Assembly: GCA_905201565.1 (NCBI GenBank)
Contig: CAJKOS010000024.1
Location: forward strand, 1-15,752
Direction of reading: 5' to 3'
Source of the DNA: an uncultured Erysipelotrichaceae bacterium
Lineage (GTDB): Bacteria > Bacillota_I > Bacilli_A > Erysipelotrichales > Erysipelotrichaceae
DNA length: 15,752 nt
Shown here: positions 6,050-13,688 of the stretch, one piece after another
Layout of the letters: every line of letters begins with the position of its first letter
Position numbering within the stretch: the stretch's first letter is position 1
Notes under the pieces: model-generated
What the model was told of the DNA's origin: nothing
Database searches by the model: none
The model's input: the letters and a program-made list of their open reading frames with translations, nothing else
Program-made: the position numbers and the translations under genes

Positions 6050-6256
6050 ATGAAATGCCCATATTGCAATCAGGAAATGAAACCTGGATTTCTCAATACC
6101 GGAAGAACCCGCATGCTATTCAGCACAAAAGACAGATGGGATACCGTTGTAAAACCTGATGATATTGTCATACGAAAGCAATGGTGCAAAACACTTCCTT
6201 CATTTTATTGTAAACATTGCGACATCATTATCACGAAACTGAACAAGGAGAAATGA
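6050..6256 (+). CDS. Small zinc-ribbon protein (DUF6487-like)
   Basis: This 68-residue protein has two CxxC knuckles, CPYC at residues 3-6 and CKHC at 54-57, enough for one zinc site. An extra Cys46 is present. The opening MKCPYCNQEM and the central WDTVVKPDD segment recall a small family of stand-alone zinc ribbons, often called DUF6487, of unknown role; that name is from memory. It is cytoplasmic, with no membrane segment. It follows the anchored protein by 35 nt on the same strand and is probably co-transcribed. It may be an unrelated passenger or a small regulator. No plus-strand terminator is visible behind it; the next hairpin has its T run only on the minus strand. Confidence 0.82.
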   Translation: MKCPYCNQEMKPGFLNTGRTRMLFSTKDRWDTVVKPDDIVIRKQWCKTLPSFYCKHCDIIITKLNKEK

Positions 6257-6272
6257 AGTACTGCGTCTGGTG

Positions 6273-6305
6273 AAAATGAAAAAAGGAGATCTGAATAGAT
6301 CTCCT
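6273..6305 (-). terminator. Intrinsic terminator of the proBAC operon
   Basis: A perfect 9-bp stem (AGGAGATCT 6284-6292 with AGATCTCCT 6297-6305, 4-nt loop) is followed on the minus strand by TTTTT (6283-6279) and a second short T run. It lies 4 bp past the proC stop. On the plus strand it is not followed by T residues, so it should act mainly on the minus strand. Confidence 0.88.
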
Positions 6306-6309
6306 ATGT

Positions 6310-7122
6310 TTACTTTGAGAGTTCTTCTGCTCTTTGAATGCACTTTTCGTCTGCTTCATGCAGGACCTTTTCGAGGTTCTGCTTTTTGAGTTCATTGATA
6401 GCTTCGATGGTAGTGCCACCTTTTGTCGCAACTTCACTGATGAGGTGATCCAGTGGTGTTGTGGATTTTTCTTTCATGAGATATCCAGAACCGATGATCG
6501 TTTCGACTAAGAGTGCTCGTGCACTGTCTTCATCTACACCGCGCTTTACGGCATCGTTGACGATGCACTGTACAAAGTAGTAGACATAGGCAGGAACAGA
6601 ACCATGGATGGCAATGGTCGCATTGATCTTGTCTTCAGGAATGGTGCGGGCTACACCCATGGAAGAGAACATCTGGAAGATGAAGTCATATTCATCCGCT
6701 GCACAGTTTTCACTGCGGCAGAGGGCAGTAGCACCATGACCGATCTGTAATGGTGTGTTTGGCATTGCCCTGACAATGGCAATATCTTCACCGAGGATTT
6801 CACGCATATGGGAAATGGAAAGTCCGGTGACGATGGACAATACACATTCCGGATGGCAGTCTTTGATTGCTTCTAATGCTGCTTCTGCCTGATCTGGTTT
6901 GACAGCGAGCAGTACGATATGTGCCTTTTCAGCAACTTCCTTTTCATTTTCTGCCAGGGCAAACCGTTCACCGTTGGCAGTTTTCATCTGTTCTTTGTTA
7001 TGGTCATAGACGATGACCTGCCATCTTTCGAGGTATTCATTCTGTACGCATCCTCTTGCAATGGCCATACCCATGTGTCCACATCCAATGAAGCCGAGCA
7101 TGTACTGTTTTTTCGTTCTCAT
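6310..7122 (-). CDS. proC: Pyrroline-5-carboxylate reductase
   Basis: ProC carries out the last step of proline synthesis, NAD(P)H-dependent reduction of pyrroline-5-carboxylate to L-proline in the cytoplasm. The 270-residue length is normal. The Rossmann nucleotide site is GFIGCGHMG (10-18). Further family marks are LLAVKPDQ, RAMPNTP, GSVPAYVYYF in the middle and SEVATKGGTTIEAI near the C-terminus, the P5CR signature region. The start at 7122 overlaps the proA stop by 4 bp (ATGA) and has AAGGAG at 7133-7138; Met8 is a less likely alternative. It is the last gene of proB-proA-proC and is closed by the terminator just downstream. Confidence 0.96.
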   Translation of the reverse strand: MRTKKQYMLGFIGCGHMGMAIARGCVQNEYLERWQVIVYDHNKEQMKTANGERFALAENEKEVAEKAHIVLLAVKPDQAEAALEAIKDCHPECVLSIVTGLSISHMREILGEDIAIVRAMPNTPLQIGHGATALCRSENCAADEYDFIFQMFSSMGVARTIPEDKINATIAIHGSVPAYVYYFVQCIVNDAVKRGVDEDSARALLVETIIGSGYLMKEKSTTPLDHLISEVATKGGTTIEAINELKKQNLEKVLHEADEKCIQRAEELSK

Positions 7123-8366
7123 TCTCTGATTTCTCCTTTTCCTTCAAGATGATATGTATAAGTTGTTAATTCCCTGATGCCCATTGGACCACGGGCATGG
7201 AGTTTCTGTGTACTGATGCCGATTTCTCCACCAAGTCCAAATACATACCCATCGGTAAAGCGGGTTGAAGCATTGTGGTATACACATGCGCTGTCCACAC
7301 CATTCATAAACTTTTCCACTTCTTTAATGTCTTCACTGATGATGGCATCACTGTGGTGGGTGCCATGCATTTCAATATGGGAAATGGCTTCTTCGGTACT
7401 GTTGACGACATGTATATTCATGATGAGATCACCATATTCTGTATCATAGCTGTCTTTGCGTACAGGCTGGATCAGGTTTGAAAGAGAAGTGGCTGTCTCA
7501 TCCCCGTACATCATAACACCTTGTTGCTGCATACAAGAAGATATAAATGGAACAAATGTGTCCGCAATGTCCTTTTCGATTAACAATGTCTCCATGGCAT
7601 TGCATACTGAAGGTCTCTGGCACTTGGCATTGATGATAATGCGCTTAGCCATATTGAAGTCAGCACTTTTTTCCACATAGACATGGCAGATGCCTGCACC
7701 GGTTTCAATCACCGGTACCCTGGCATTGTCCACAACCGACCGGATGAGCCTTCGCGACCCCCTTGGGATAAGCAGGTCGAGGTACTCCCTGCATTCCATA
7801 AAGCGCTGTGTCTCTTCATGGCTGATCTTTGGAAGAAGGGTGACAAGAGCTGGGTTCATATCATGGTTTTGAAGGATAGTTTTGATGAGAGAAACAATCG
7901 CAAGGGAAGAATGGTAAGCTTCTTTCCCACCTTTGAGCACACAGGCATTGCCACTTTTCAGACACAGTGCTGCACAATCTGCGGTGACATTTGGTCTTGC
8001 TTCATAGATGATACCAATCGTACCGATCGGTACGGCTATCTTTGTGAGATGCACACCAGAAGATAATGTTCTTTCTTCGAGTACCTTATGCAAAGGATCT
8101 GGCAATGCCGCAATTTCCCTGACTCCCTCAGCCATTGCAATGATGCGTTTATCAGTCAATAGCAATCTGTCCAGCAGGGGAGAAGACATCCCATTTGTCT
8201 TTGCCTGTTCATAATCTCTTTTGTTTGCGGACAGGATTTCTTCGCTATGGTTTTGTAGAGCATCCGCAAATTCCATCAATATTGCTGAACGCAATGCATT
8301 CTGTGTATTGCGCAAGGTATGGGCAGCGCTATGCGCTTCTTTGACATAGGCAAGAAAATCCATCAT
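7119..8366 (-). CDS. proA: Gamma-glutamyl phosphate reductase
   Basis: ProA reduces gamma-glutamyl phosphate made by ProB to glutamate-5-semialdehyde with NADPH, the second step of proline synthesis. The 415 residues match the family. Visible marks are YEARPNVT (121-128), KGGKEA (145-150), LLIPRGS (198-204) and QRPSVCNAMET (250-260), which contains catalytic Cys255. The start at 8366 overlaps the proB stop by 4 bp; AGGAG at 8374-8378 is 7 nt away. A second ATG follows immediately at 8363. ProB and ProA are known to work together because the acyl phosphate is labile, and the coupled overlap fits that. Confidence 0.97.
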   Translation of the reverse strand: MMDFLAYVKEAHSAAHTLRNTQNALRSAILMEFADALQNHSEEILSANKRDYEQAKTNGMSSPLLDRLLLTDKRIIAMAEGVREIAALPDPLHKVLEERTLSSGVHLTKIAVPIGTIGIIYEARPNVTADCAALCLKSGNACVLKGGKEAYHSSLAIVSLIKTILQNHDMNPALVTLLPKISHEETQRFMECREYLDLLIPRGSRRLIRSVVDNARVPVIETGAGICHVYVEKSADFNMAKRIIINAKCQRPSVCNAMETLLIEKDIADTFVPFISSCMQQQGVMMYGDETATSLSNLIQPVRKDSYDTEYGDLIMNIHVVNSTEEAISHIEMHGTHHSDAIISEDIKEVEKFMNGVDSACVYHNASTRFTDGYVFGLGGEIGISTQKLHARGPMGIRELTTYTYHLEGKGEIRE

Positions 8367-9145
8367 GACTTATCTCCTGTAAGAAACATCGTACCAACCT
8401 GTTTGCCATCGGTGATGTCATAGAGGATGTGGGGGTCATTGCCACTGGCGATGATCGTAGGAATGTCTGAGGCATGGGCGATGGATGCCGCATGGAGTTT
8501 GGTGACCATACCACCGGTGCCGTTTTCGGTATGACTGCCTCCGGCTGAATTGCGCACAGCATCGATGTCTTTGACAAAGGGGATGAGCGTTGCGTCAGGA
8601 TTTGCGGAAGGGTCCTTGTCATAAAGACCATCGATATCAGAAAGGATGATGAGTAGGTCAGCTTTGACAAAGGTAGCGACAATGGCAGAAAGGGTGTCAT
8701 TATCACCATAGACAATTTCTTCTGTCGCAATGGAGTCATTCTCATTGACGATCGGAATGGCATGGGTCTTTAACAAAGCATTGAATGTCGCAATGACATT
8801 GGCTCTTCCCACCGGATCTTCGGTAATGTTTTTGGTGAGCAGAATCTGAGCTGTGGTCGAACCATATTCCATGAAGTAGCGGTCATAAATACTCATGAGC
8901 TCACACTGGCCGATAGCCGCAGCTGCCTGTTTCAAAGAAATATCTTTTGGCCGGTTTCCCCAGCCGATTTTATGAGAACCGACACTGATGGCACCACTGG
9001 TGACAAGGACGATATCTCTGCCCTCATTTTTCAAATCGGTGATGATGCGGGCAAAGCGTTCAATCTTGCGCAGATTGAGGGTACCATCAGGACGGCAGAT
9101 CGTTGATGTGCCTACTTTGATGACAATTCGTTTCCAGTTTTTCAT
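8363..9145 (-). CDS. proB: Glutamate 5-kinase, short form without PUA domain
   Basis: ProB phosphorylates glutamate on its gamma carboxyl using ATP, the first and normally proline-inhibited step of proline synthesis. The start is set at 9145 (MKNWKRIVIKVGTST), with GGGAGG at 9153-9158 spaced 7 nt away; the frame stays open upstream to 9370, but that part runs into the divergent promoter region and priA. The product has 260 residues. Amino-acid-kinase motifs are KVGTST (10-15), LVTSGAISVG (47-56), NENDSI (134-139), YGDNDTLSA (146-154), SDIDGLYDKDP (169-179) and GTGGMVTK (209-216). It stops right after the kinase domain, so the C-terminal PUA domain of the roughly 367-residue E. coli form is missing. 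It is the first gene of the operon. Confidence 0.96.
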   Translation of the reverse strand: MKNWKRIVIKVGTSTICRPDGTLNLRKIERFARIITDLKNEGRDIVLVTSGAISVGSHKIGWGNRPKDISLKQAAAAIGQCELMSIYDRYFMEYGSTTAQILLTKNITEDPVGRANVIATFNALLKTHAIPIVNENDSIATEEIVYGDNDTLSAIVATFVKADLLIILSDIDGLYDKDPSANPDATLIPFVKDIDAVRNSAGGSHTENGTGGMVTKLHAASIAHASDIPTIIASGNDPHILYDITDGKQVGTMFLTGDKS

Positions 9146-9152
9146 ATATATG

Positions 9153-9158
9153 CCTCCC
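9153..9158 (-). promoter_or_regulatory. Ribosome binding site fixing the proB start
   Basis: GGGAGG on the minus strand, 7 nt before the ATG at 9145. It supports this start rather than any of the upstream in-frame codons. Confidence 0.7.
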
Positions 9159-9169
9159 GATTTGATGGT

Positions 9170-9175
9170 ATTATA
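9170..9175 (-). promoter_or_regulatory. Probable -10 element of the proBAC promoter
   Basis: A perfect TATAAT on the minus strand lies 24 nt upstream of the proB start codon, giving a predicted 5' UTR of under 20 nt. The -35 region is weak (AGCACA at 16-nt spacing). The short UTR leaves no room for a T-box or other leader control of proline synthesis. Confidence 0.5.
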
Positions 9176-9221
9176 GCGCAGCAGGAATGACTGTGCTATG
9201 CAAAAGAATGGGCAAAAAGTG

Positions 9222-9227
9222 TAGAAT
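9222..9227 (+). promoter_or_regulatory. Possible -10 element of the priA operon promoter
   Basis: TAGAAT, the same hexamer as in the tRNA promoter, sits 23 nt before the priA ATG in the 105-bp divergent gap between proB and priA. The -35 candidate (TGCAAA 9199-9204) is poor. Confidence 0.3.
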
Positions 9228-9250
9228 GATGAAGAGAAAAGAGGAATGCC

Positions 9251-11413
9251 ATGTATATACTGGAATGCTGGATTGAACATCCTTTGCGCACACTGGACCA
9301 TACCTTTACCTATCTTAGTGAAGAGAAAGTATGTGCGGGATGCCGTGTGAGTGTGGACTTCAACACCCATGAACTTGTCGGATTTGTGGAAACAGTGGAA
9401 GAAAGTGAACGATCAAAAAAGGAAATCGAGGAACAGATGGGTATGGAAATCCGGATGGTGAACAAAATCATCGACCAGGAACCGCTCATCACCCCTGAAC
9501 TCCATGAACTTGCTCTATATATGCGCAAGGCTACACTTTCCACAACCATTTCCTGTTTCCAGTGCATTCTGCCACCAAAAATCAGACCTTCCTCTTCCGC
9601 AAAAGAAATCATTACAGAACGCTATGTGCGCATTTCAGATAAAGAAGTTGATCTTACCCCAAAACAATTGCAGGCATATCTTCAGGTGAAGGAAAAGGGA
9701 GAGATGCGCTATGGTGATCTGCGCAAAGTTTATCCATCCCTTGCCAAAAAGATGGTGGATATGGGGGCACTTGTCTCTTTTGAAAAGGAAAAGGAAGCAC
9801 CTTCTACCATCCATGAAGTGATGGATGTACCTCCAGTTCTAAGTCCCGCACAAAAAGCAGCCCTGCAGAAAATTGAAAATGAAGAAAACAGGGCAATGCT
9901 CTTACGAGGGGTGACAGGTTCTGGCAAGACGGAAATCTACCTGCAGCTATCTGCCAAGGTGTTGCAGGAAAACAAACAGGTCTTGATCCTTGTGCCGGAA
10001 ATCGCCTTGACTCCACAGATGATCGAACGGGTGACACGCCGCTTTGGCGAAGAGCTTGCCATCTACCACAGTGGTCTCAATGCACAGGAAAAGTATGAAC
10101 AATATGTCAAGGTAAAAACCGGCAGGGCAAGAATTGTTGTCGGCACAAGAAGTGCTGTCTTTCTGCCATTTTCTGACCTTGGTCTTATCGTCATGGACGA
10201 AGAACATGATGGCAGCTACAAACAGGACAAACAGCCTTCCTACCATTGCCGTGACATAGCTCTGTGGAGGGCAGAATACCACAATGCGCGTTTGTTACTT
10301 GGTTCTGCTACACCATCCCTGGATTCCTATGCAAGGGCACTCAAAGGTGTCTATGCCCTGGTAGAACTCGACGAAAGGGTAAACCAGTCAATGCCTTCTA
10401 TTACTGCCGTAGATATGAAACGTGAGCTTGAACATGGCAATACGGTTCTTTCCGGATTGTTAAAAGATAAGATACAGGACAGGCTTGCAAGGCATGAGAA
10501 GGTAATACTTTTGCTCAATCGAAGAGGCTATAACAGCGCTTTGCATTGCCGCAGTTGTGGTGAGGTGATCATGTGTCCTCATTGTGAACTTTCCATGAGC
10601 TATCATCGCTCTTCGGGCAGGTTGAAATGCCATTTCTGCGGGACGGAGAGGAATGTGCCATCTGTCTGTCCTTCCTGTGGAAGCACAGCTGGTTTTACGG
10701 GCAGCGGCTATGGGACTGAAAGGCTTGAGAAAGAAGTGCAGGAACTGTATCCTGATGCCCGGATTTATCGCATGGATGCGGATACGGTTTCCCGCAAGAA
10801 TGCCCATGAAAACATATTGCGGCAGTTTATGAAAGATGGTGACATCCTGCTTGGTACACAGATGATTGCCAAGGGTCTTGATTTTCCCGAGGTGACACTA
10901 GTGGGGATACTTTCTGCGGACAGTGGTCTTGCCCGCAGTGACTTCCGCAGCTGTGAAGAGACGTTTGACTTATTGATGCAGGCATCTGGCAGAAGTGGAA
11001 GGGCAGAGAAGAAGGGAGAGGTCATCCTGCAGGTATTTGATACAAGGCACTATGCTGTGCAATGTGCTCTGCGTCAGGACTACCGCACCTTCTTCAAGAT
11101 GGAAATGGACTTCCGCCACCGCTGTATGTATCCACCGTATACGTATCTCATCTCACTGCTTGTGCAGGGAAGGGATGAAAAACGGGTCAGGGAAGCGGCC
11201 TTATGGCTGAAGAATGGACTTGTGGGTACGTATAAGACAATTGGTGTCATTGTTCTTTTGAAGCGAAGGGACATGTTTCGCGCAAGGATTATTCTCAAGG
11301 GCAGAGACCTTGATGAAATGAGAAAGGATATCAGCACCCTCCTTGCGAAAGATGACAAACGACGGGCGAATATGCTTGTGATTGATGTCAATCCGATGGT
11401 GCTGGATGGATGA
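9251..11413 (+). CDS. priA: Primosomal protein N' (replication restart helicase PriA)
   Basis: PriA recognises stalled or recombined replication forks and reloads the replicative helicase. At 720 residues the protein is near the usual size. Order: N-terminal DNA-binding part (1 to about 195), helicase domain with GVTGSGKTE (Walker A, 220-228) and DEEH (316-319), the NRRGYNS element (423-429), a zinc-binding insert with eight cysteines (433, 436, 442, 445, 460, 463, 473, 476), GYGTERLE (487-494), then the helicase motifs GTQMIAKGLDFP (535-546) and QASGRSGRAEKKGE (577-590). ATG 9251 has AGAGGAA at 9239-9245. It is the first gene of the priA-rsmB-rlmN-prpC-prkC run and overlaps rsmB by 4 bp. Confidence 0.97.
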   Translation: MYILECWIEHPLRTLDHTFTYLSEEKVCAGCRVSVDFNTHELVGFVETVEESERSKKEIEEQMGMEIRMVNKIIDQEPLITPELHELALYMRKATLSTTISCFQCILPPKIRPSSSAKEIITERYVRISDKEVDLTPKQLQAYLQVKEKGEMRYGDLRKVYPSLAKKMVDMGALVSFEKEKEAPSTIHEVMDVPPVLSPAQKAALQKIENEENRAMLLRGVTGSGKTEIYLQLSAKVLQENKQVLILVPEIALTPQMIERVTRRFGEELAIYHSGLNAQEKYEQYVKVKTGRARIVVGTRSAVFLPFSDLGLIVMDEEHDGSYKQDKQPSYHCRDIALWRAEYHNARLLLGSATPSLDSYARALKGVYALVELDERVNQSMPSITAVDMKRELEHGNTVLSGLLKDKIQDRLARHEKVILLLNRRGYNSALHCRSCGEVIMCPHCELSMSYHRSSGRLKCHFCGTERNVPSVCPSCGSTAGFTGSGYGTERLEKEVQELYPDARIYRMDADTVSRKNAHENILRQFMKDGDILLGTQMIAKGLDFPEVTLVGILSADSGLARSDFRSCEETFDLLMQASGRSGRAEKKGEVILQVFDTRHYAVQCALRQDYRTFFKMEMDFRHRCMYPPYTYLISLLVQGRDEKRVREAALWLKNGLVGTYKTIGVIVLLKRRDMFRARIILKGRDLDEMRKDISTLLAKDDKRRANMLVIDVNPMVLDG

Positions 11414-12618
11414 ATATGGATGCGAGAAATTATGCACTGGATGTATTGGTGAGGGTGTTTCGCGAACATGGCTATGCCGGTTTACTGATGCGCAATGACA
11501 ATCCTCTTTCAGATCAGGACAAGCGGTTTGTGAGTTCCCTTGTCTATGGAACGATCCGCAATTACGCATTGCTGGAGGCGCAATGGCGACATTATGCAAG
11601 AAGAAACGTAAAGCTCAGGACCGCATTAATCCTTGATATGGCTGTGTATCAGATGTTCTTTATGGATAAGGTACCAGACTATGCCATTGTCAATGGGGCG
11701 GTAGAGATGGCAGATGAAAAGGAAAAGGGATTTGTGAATGCTTTGCTGCACAAGATACAGAAACAGGGATTTGTAGAGATCAAAGATGAATCTGTACGTT
11801 ACAGCCATCCTTCCTGGATCATCGGTTTATGGAAGGCGCACTATGGTGAAGAGACTGCGACGAAGATATTGGAAAGCGACCAGAAGCCTTCCATGACATT
11901 TGGCAGAATCAATACGCTAAAGGTGCACAAGGAAGACCTTGAAAACAGGTACACATTTGTCAATGACATCTCCTTTATGAGTGATGTGCCTCTGCAGGAA
12001 ACAGAGGATTTCAAAGAAGGAAGGATATTGATTCAGGATGTGCATTCGGCCATGGTTCCTTCCTTTCTTGATGTACATCCCGGCATGAAGGTACTCGATG
12101 CCTGTGCAGCCCCTGGCACAAAGGCACAGGAAATTGCAATGTTTATGGAAAATGAGGGGGAGATCATCGCCTTTGATATCTATGAGGCAAGGGTACACCT
12201 CATTGAACAATTGATGGACAAAACAGGTGTGGATATTGTTCGTGCATTAGTGAAGGACGCAACAATACAGGGTCAGTTTGCAGCGGAGAGCTTTGATCGC
12301 ATCCTGCTCGATGTGCCGTGTTCTGGTCTTGGGGATCTTTCCCATAAGCCGGAAATACGCTGGCACCTGTTACCGGAAAACATCGATGCCCTTGTGGAAA
12401 CACAACGGAAGATACTGCTTGCCAACGCACCATATCTCAAACGTGGGGGCATGATGGTATACAGCACCTGCACATTGAACAAGAAGGAAAATGAGAAACA
12501 GATCCAGTGGTTTCTCAGGGAACATCCTGACTTTACATTGCTAAGTGAGAAGACCATGTTTCCATTTGAGGATGGGGGAGATGGCTTCTATATGGCACAA
12601 TTATGCAAAACGAACTGA
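11410..12618 (+). CDS. rsmB: 16S rRNA (cytosine-967-C5)-methyltransferase RsmB
   Basis: RsmB methylates C967 (E. coli numbering) of 16S rRNA using S-adenosylmethionine. The 402-residue product has an N-terminal NusB-like RNA-binding domain (about 1-135; RFVSSLVYGTIRN at 39-51, KVPDYAIVNGAVE at 87-99) and a C-terminal methyltransferase domain with DACAAPGTK (230-238, SAM site), LDVPCSG (300-306, Cys304) and STCTLNKKENE (352-362, nucleophile Cys354). It is somewhat shorter than typical forms of 430-450 residues. The SAM loop reads PGT where PGG is common. The start at ATG 11410 overlaps the priA stop (ATGA); only a weak GGTG precedes it, so translational coupling is likely. The NusB-like domain favours RsmB over the related RsmF. 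Confidence 0.93.
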   Translation: MNMDARNYALDVLVRVFREHGYAGLLMRNDNPLSDQDKRFVSSLVYGTIRNYALLEAQWRHYARRNVKLRTALILDMAVYQMFFMDKVPDYAIVNGAVEMADEKEKGFVNALLHKIQKQGFVEIKDESVRYSHPSWIIGLWKAHYGEETATKILESDQKPSMTFGRINTLKVHKEDLENRYTFVNDISFMSDVPLQETEDFKEGRILIQDVHSAMVPSFLDVHPGMKVLDACAAPGTKAQEIAMFMENEGEIIAFDIYEARVHLIEQLMDKTGVDIVRALVKDATIQGQFAAESFDRILLDVPCSGLGDLSHKPEIRWHLLPENIDALVETQRKILLANAPYLKRGGMMVYSTCTLNKKENEKQIQWFLREHPDFTLLSEKTMFPFEDGGDGFYMAQLCKTN

Positions 12619-12635
12619 AATTCATGGTATGATTT

Positions 12636-13688
12636 ATGGGTATGCAGACGATTTATGATTATGATTTGAAACAGCTTGAAGAAGTTGTAGGACGCTTTGG
12701 ACAGAAACCGTATCGTGCAAAGCAGATTTTTACATGGCTTTACCGCAAAAGGGTATTGTCTTTTGATGAAATGACAGACCTTCCATCTGCTTTTATTGAG
12801 CAGCTGAAGGAGAATTTTGTCATCATGCCTCTGAAGGAAGTGATGCGTCAGACCGCAAAGGATGGCACCATCAAGTTCCTTTTTGAAATGATGGATGGTT
12901 CCAGTGTGGAAAGTGTACTGATGCACTTTGCCTATGGGGAGAGCCTTTGTGTTTCTTCCCAGATTGGCTGTAACATGGGCTGCACCTTCTGTGCAAGTGG
13001 TCTTTTGAAAAAGCAGAGAGACCTCACATCTGGCGAGATGGTCGGTGAGGTGATGTATGTGCAGAAGATGCTCGATGAGATGGGCAAGCGCGTGGACAAC
13101 ATCGTCATCATGGGTACAGGTGAACCATTTGATAACTATGACAATGTCATGACCTATTGCCGTATTATCAACAGCGACCATGGTCTTGCGATCGGTGCCC
13201 GCCACATCACGATCAGCACATGCGGTATTGTGCCGCGCATTTATGACTTCGCAAATGAACATGTGCAGTACAACCTCGCCATCTCATTGCATGCCTCCAA
13301 TGATGCATTGCGCAAGAAGCTGATGCCAATTGATCAGGCATATGATATGGATACATTGATGAAGGCTTTAAAGCATTACAGTGAAGGCAATCACCGCAGG
13401 CTGACATTTGAATATATCCTGTTACATGGGGTCAATGACTTTGATGAAAATGCCATTGAACTTGCGGATGCGATCCGCGGTATGAATGCCTATGTCAACC
13501 TGATTCCCTACAATGAGGTAGATGAAAATGGCTATCGTTCCACCGATGCCAAAACAGCATTGCACTTCTATGATGTATTGATGAAACATGGCGTAAAGGC
13601 AACACTGCGCACAAGACATGGGGAAGATATTGATGCGGCTTGTGGCCAGCTGCGCGCAAAACACGAAAAGGAAAAGGATGCCCGATGA
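12636..13688 (+). CDS. rlmN: 23S rRNA (adenine-2503-C2)-methyltransferase RlmN (radical SAM)
   Basis: RlmN is a radical-SAM enzyme that adds a methyl group to C2 of A2503 in 23S rRNA and of A37 in some tRNAs. The 350-residue length is normal. The 4Fe-4S motif CNMGCTFC supplies Cys112, Cys116 and Cys119. Cys105, seven residues before it, corresponds to E. coli Cys118, and Cys336 in DIDAACGQL is the methyl-carrying Cys (E. coli Cys355). GTGEP (160-164) binds SAM. The start is either ATG 12636 or ATG 12642; neither has a good Shine-Dalgarno sequence. Cys336 is against it being Cfr alone, since Cfr shares the mechanism; the housekeeping context favours RlmN. Confidence 0.95.
   Translation: MGMQTIYDYDLKQLEEVVGRFGQKPYRAKQIFTWLYRKRVLSFDEMTDLPSAFIEQLKENFVIMPLKEVMRQTAKDGTIKFLFEMMDGSSVESVLMHFAYGESLCVSSQIGCNMGCTFCASGLLKKQRDLTSGEMVGEVMYVQKMLDEMGKRVDNIVIMGTGEPFDNYDNVMTYCRIINSDHGLAIGARHITISTCGIVPRIYDFANEHVQYNLAISLHASNDALRKKLMPIDQAYDMDTLMKALKHYSEGNHRRLTFEYILLHGVNDFDENAIELADAIRGMNAYVNLIPYNEVDENGYRSTDAKTALHFYDVLMKHGVKATLRTRHGEDIDAACGQLRAKHEKEKDAR

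Noticed and set aside
9146..9370. Upstream extension of proB
   Set aside because: The added 75 residues match no glutamate kinase N-terminus and overlap priA. The GGGAGG site and the -10 element place the start at 9145.
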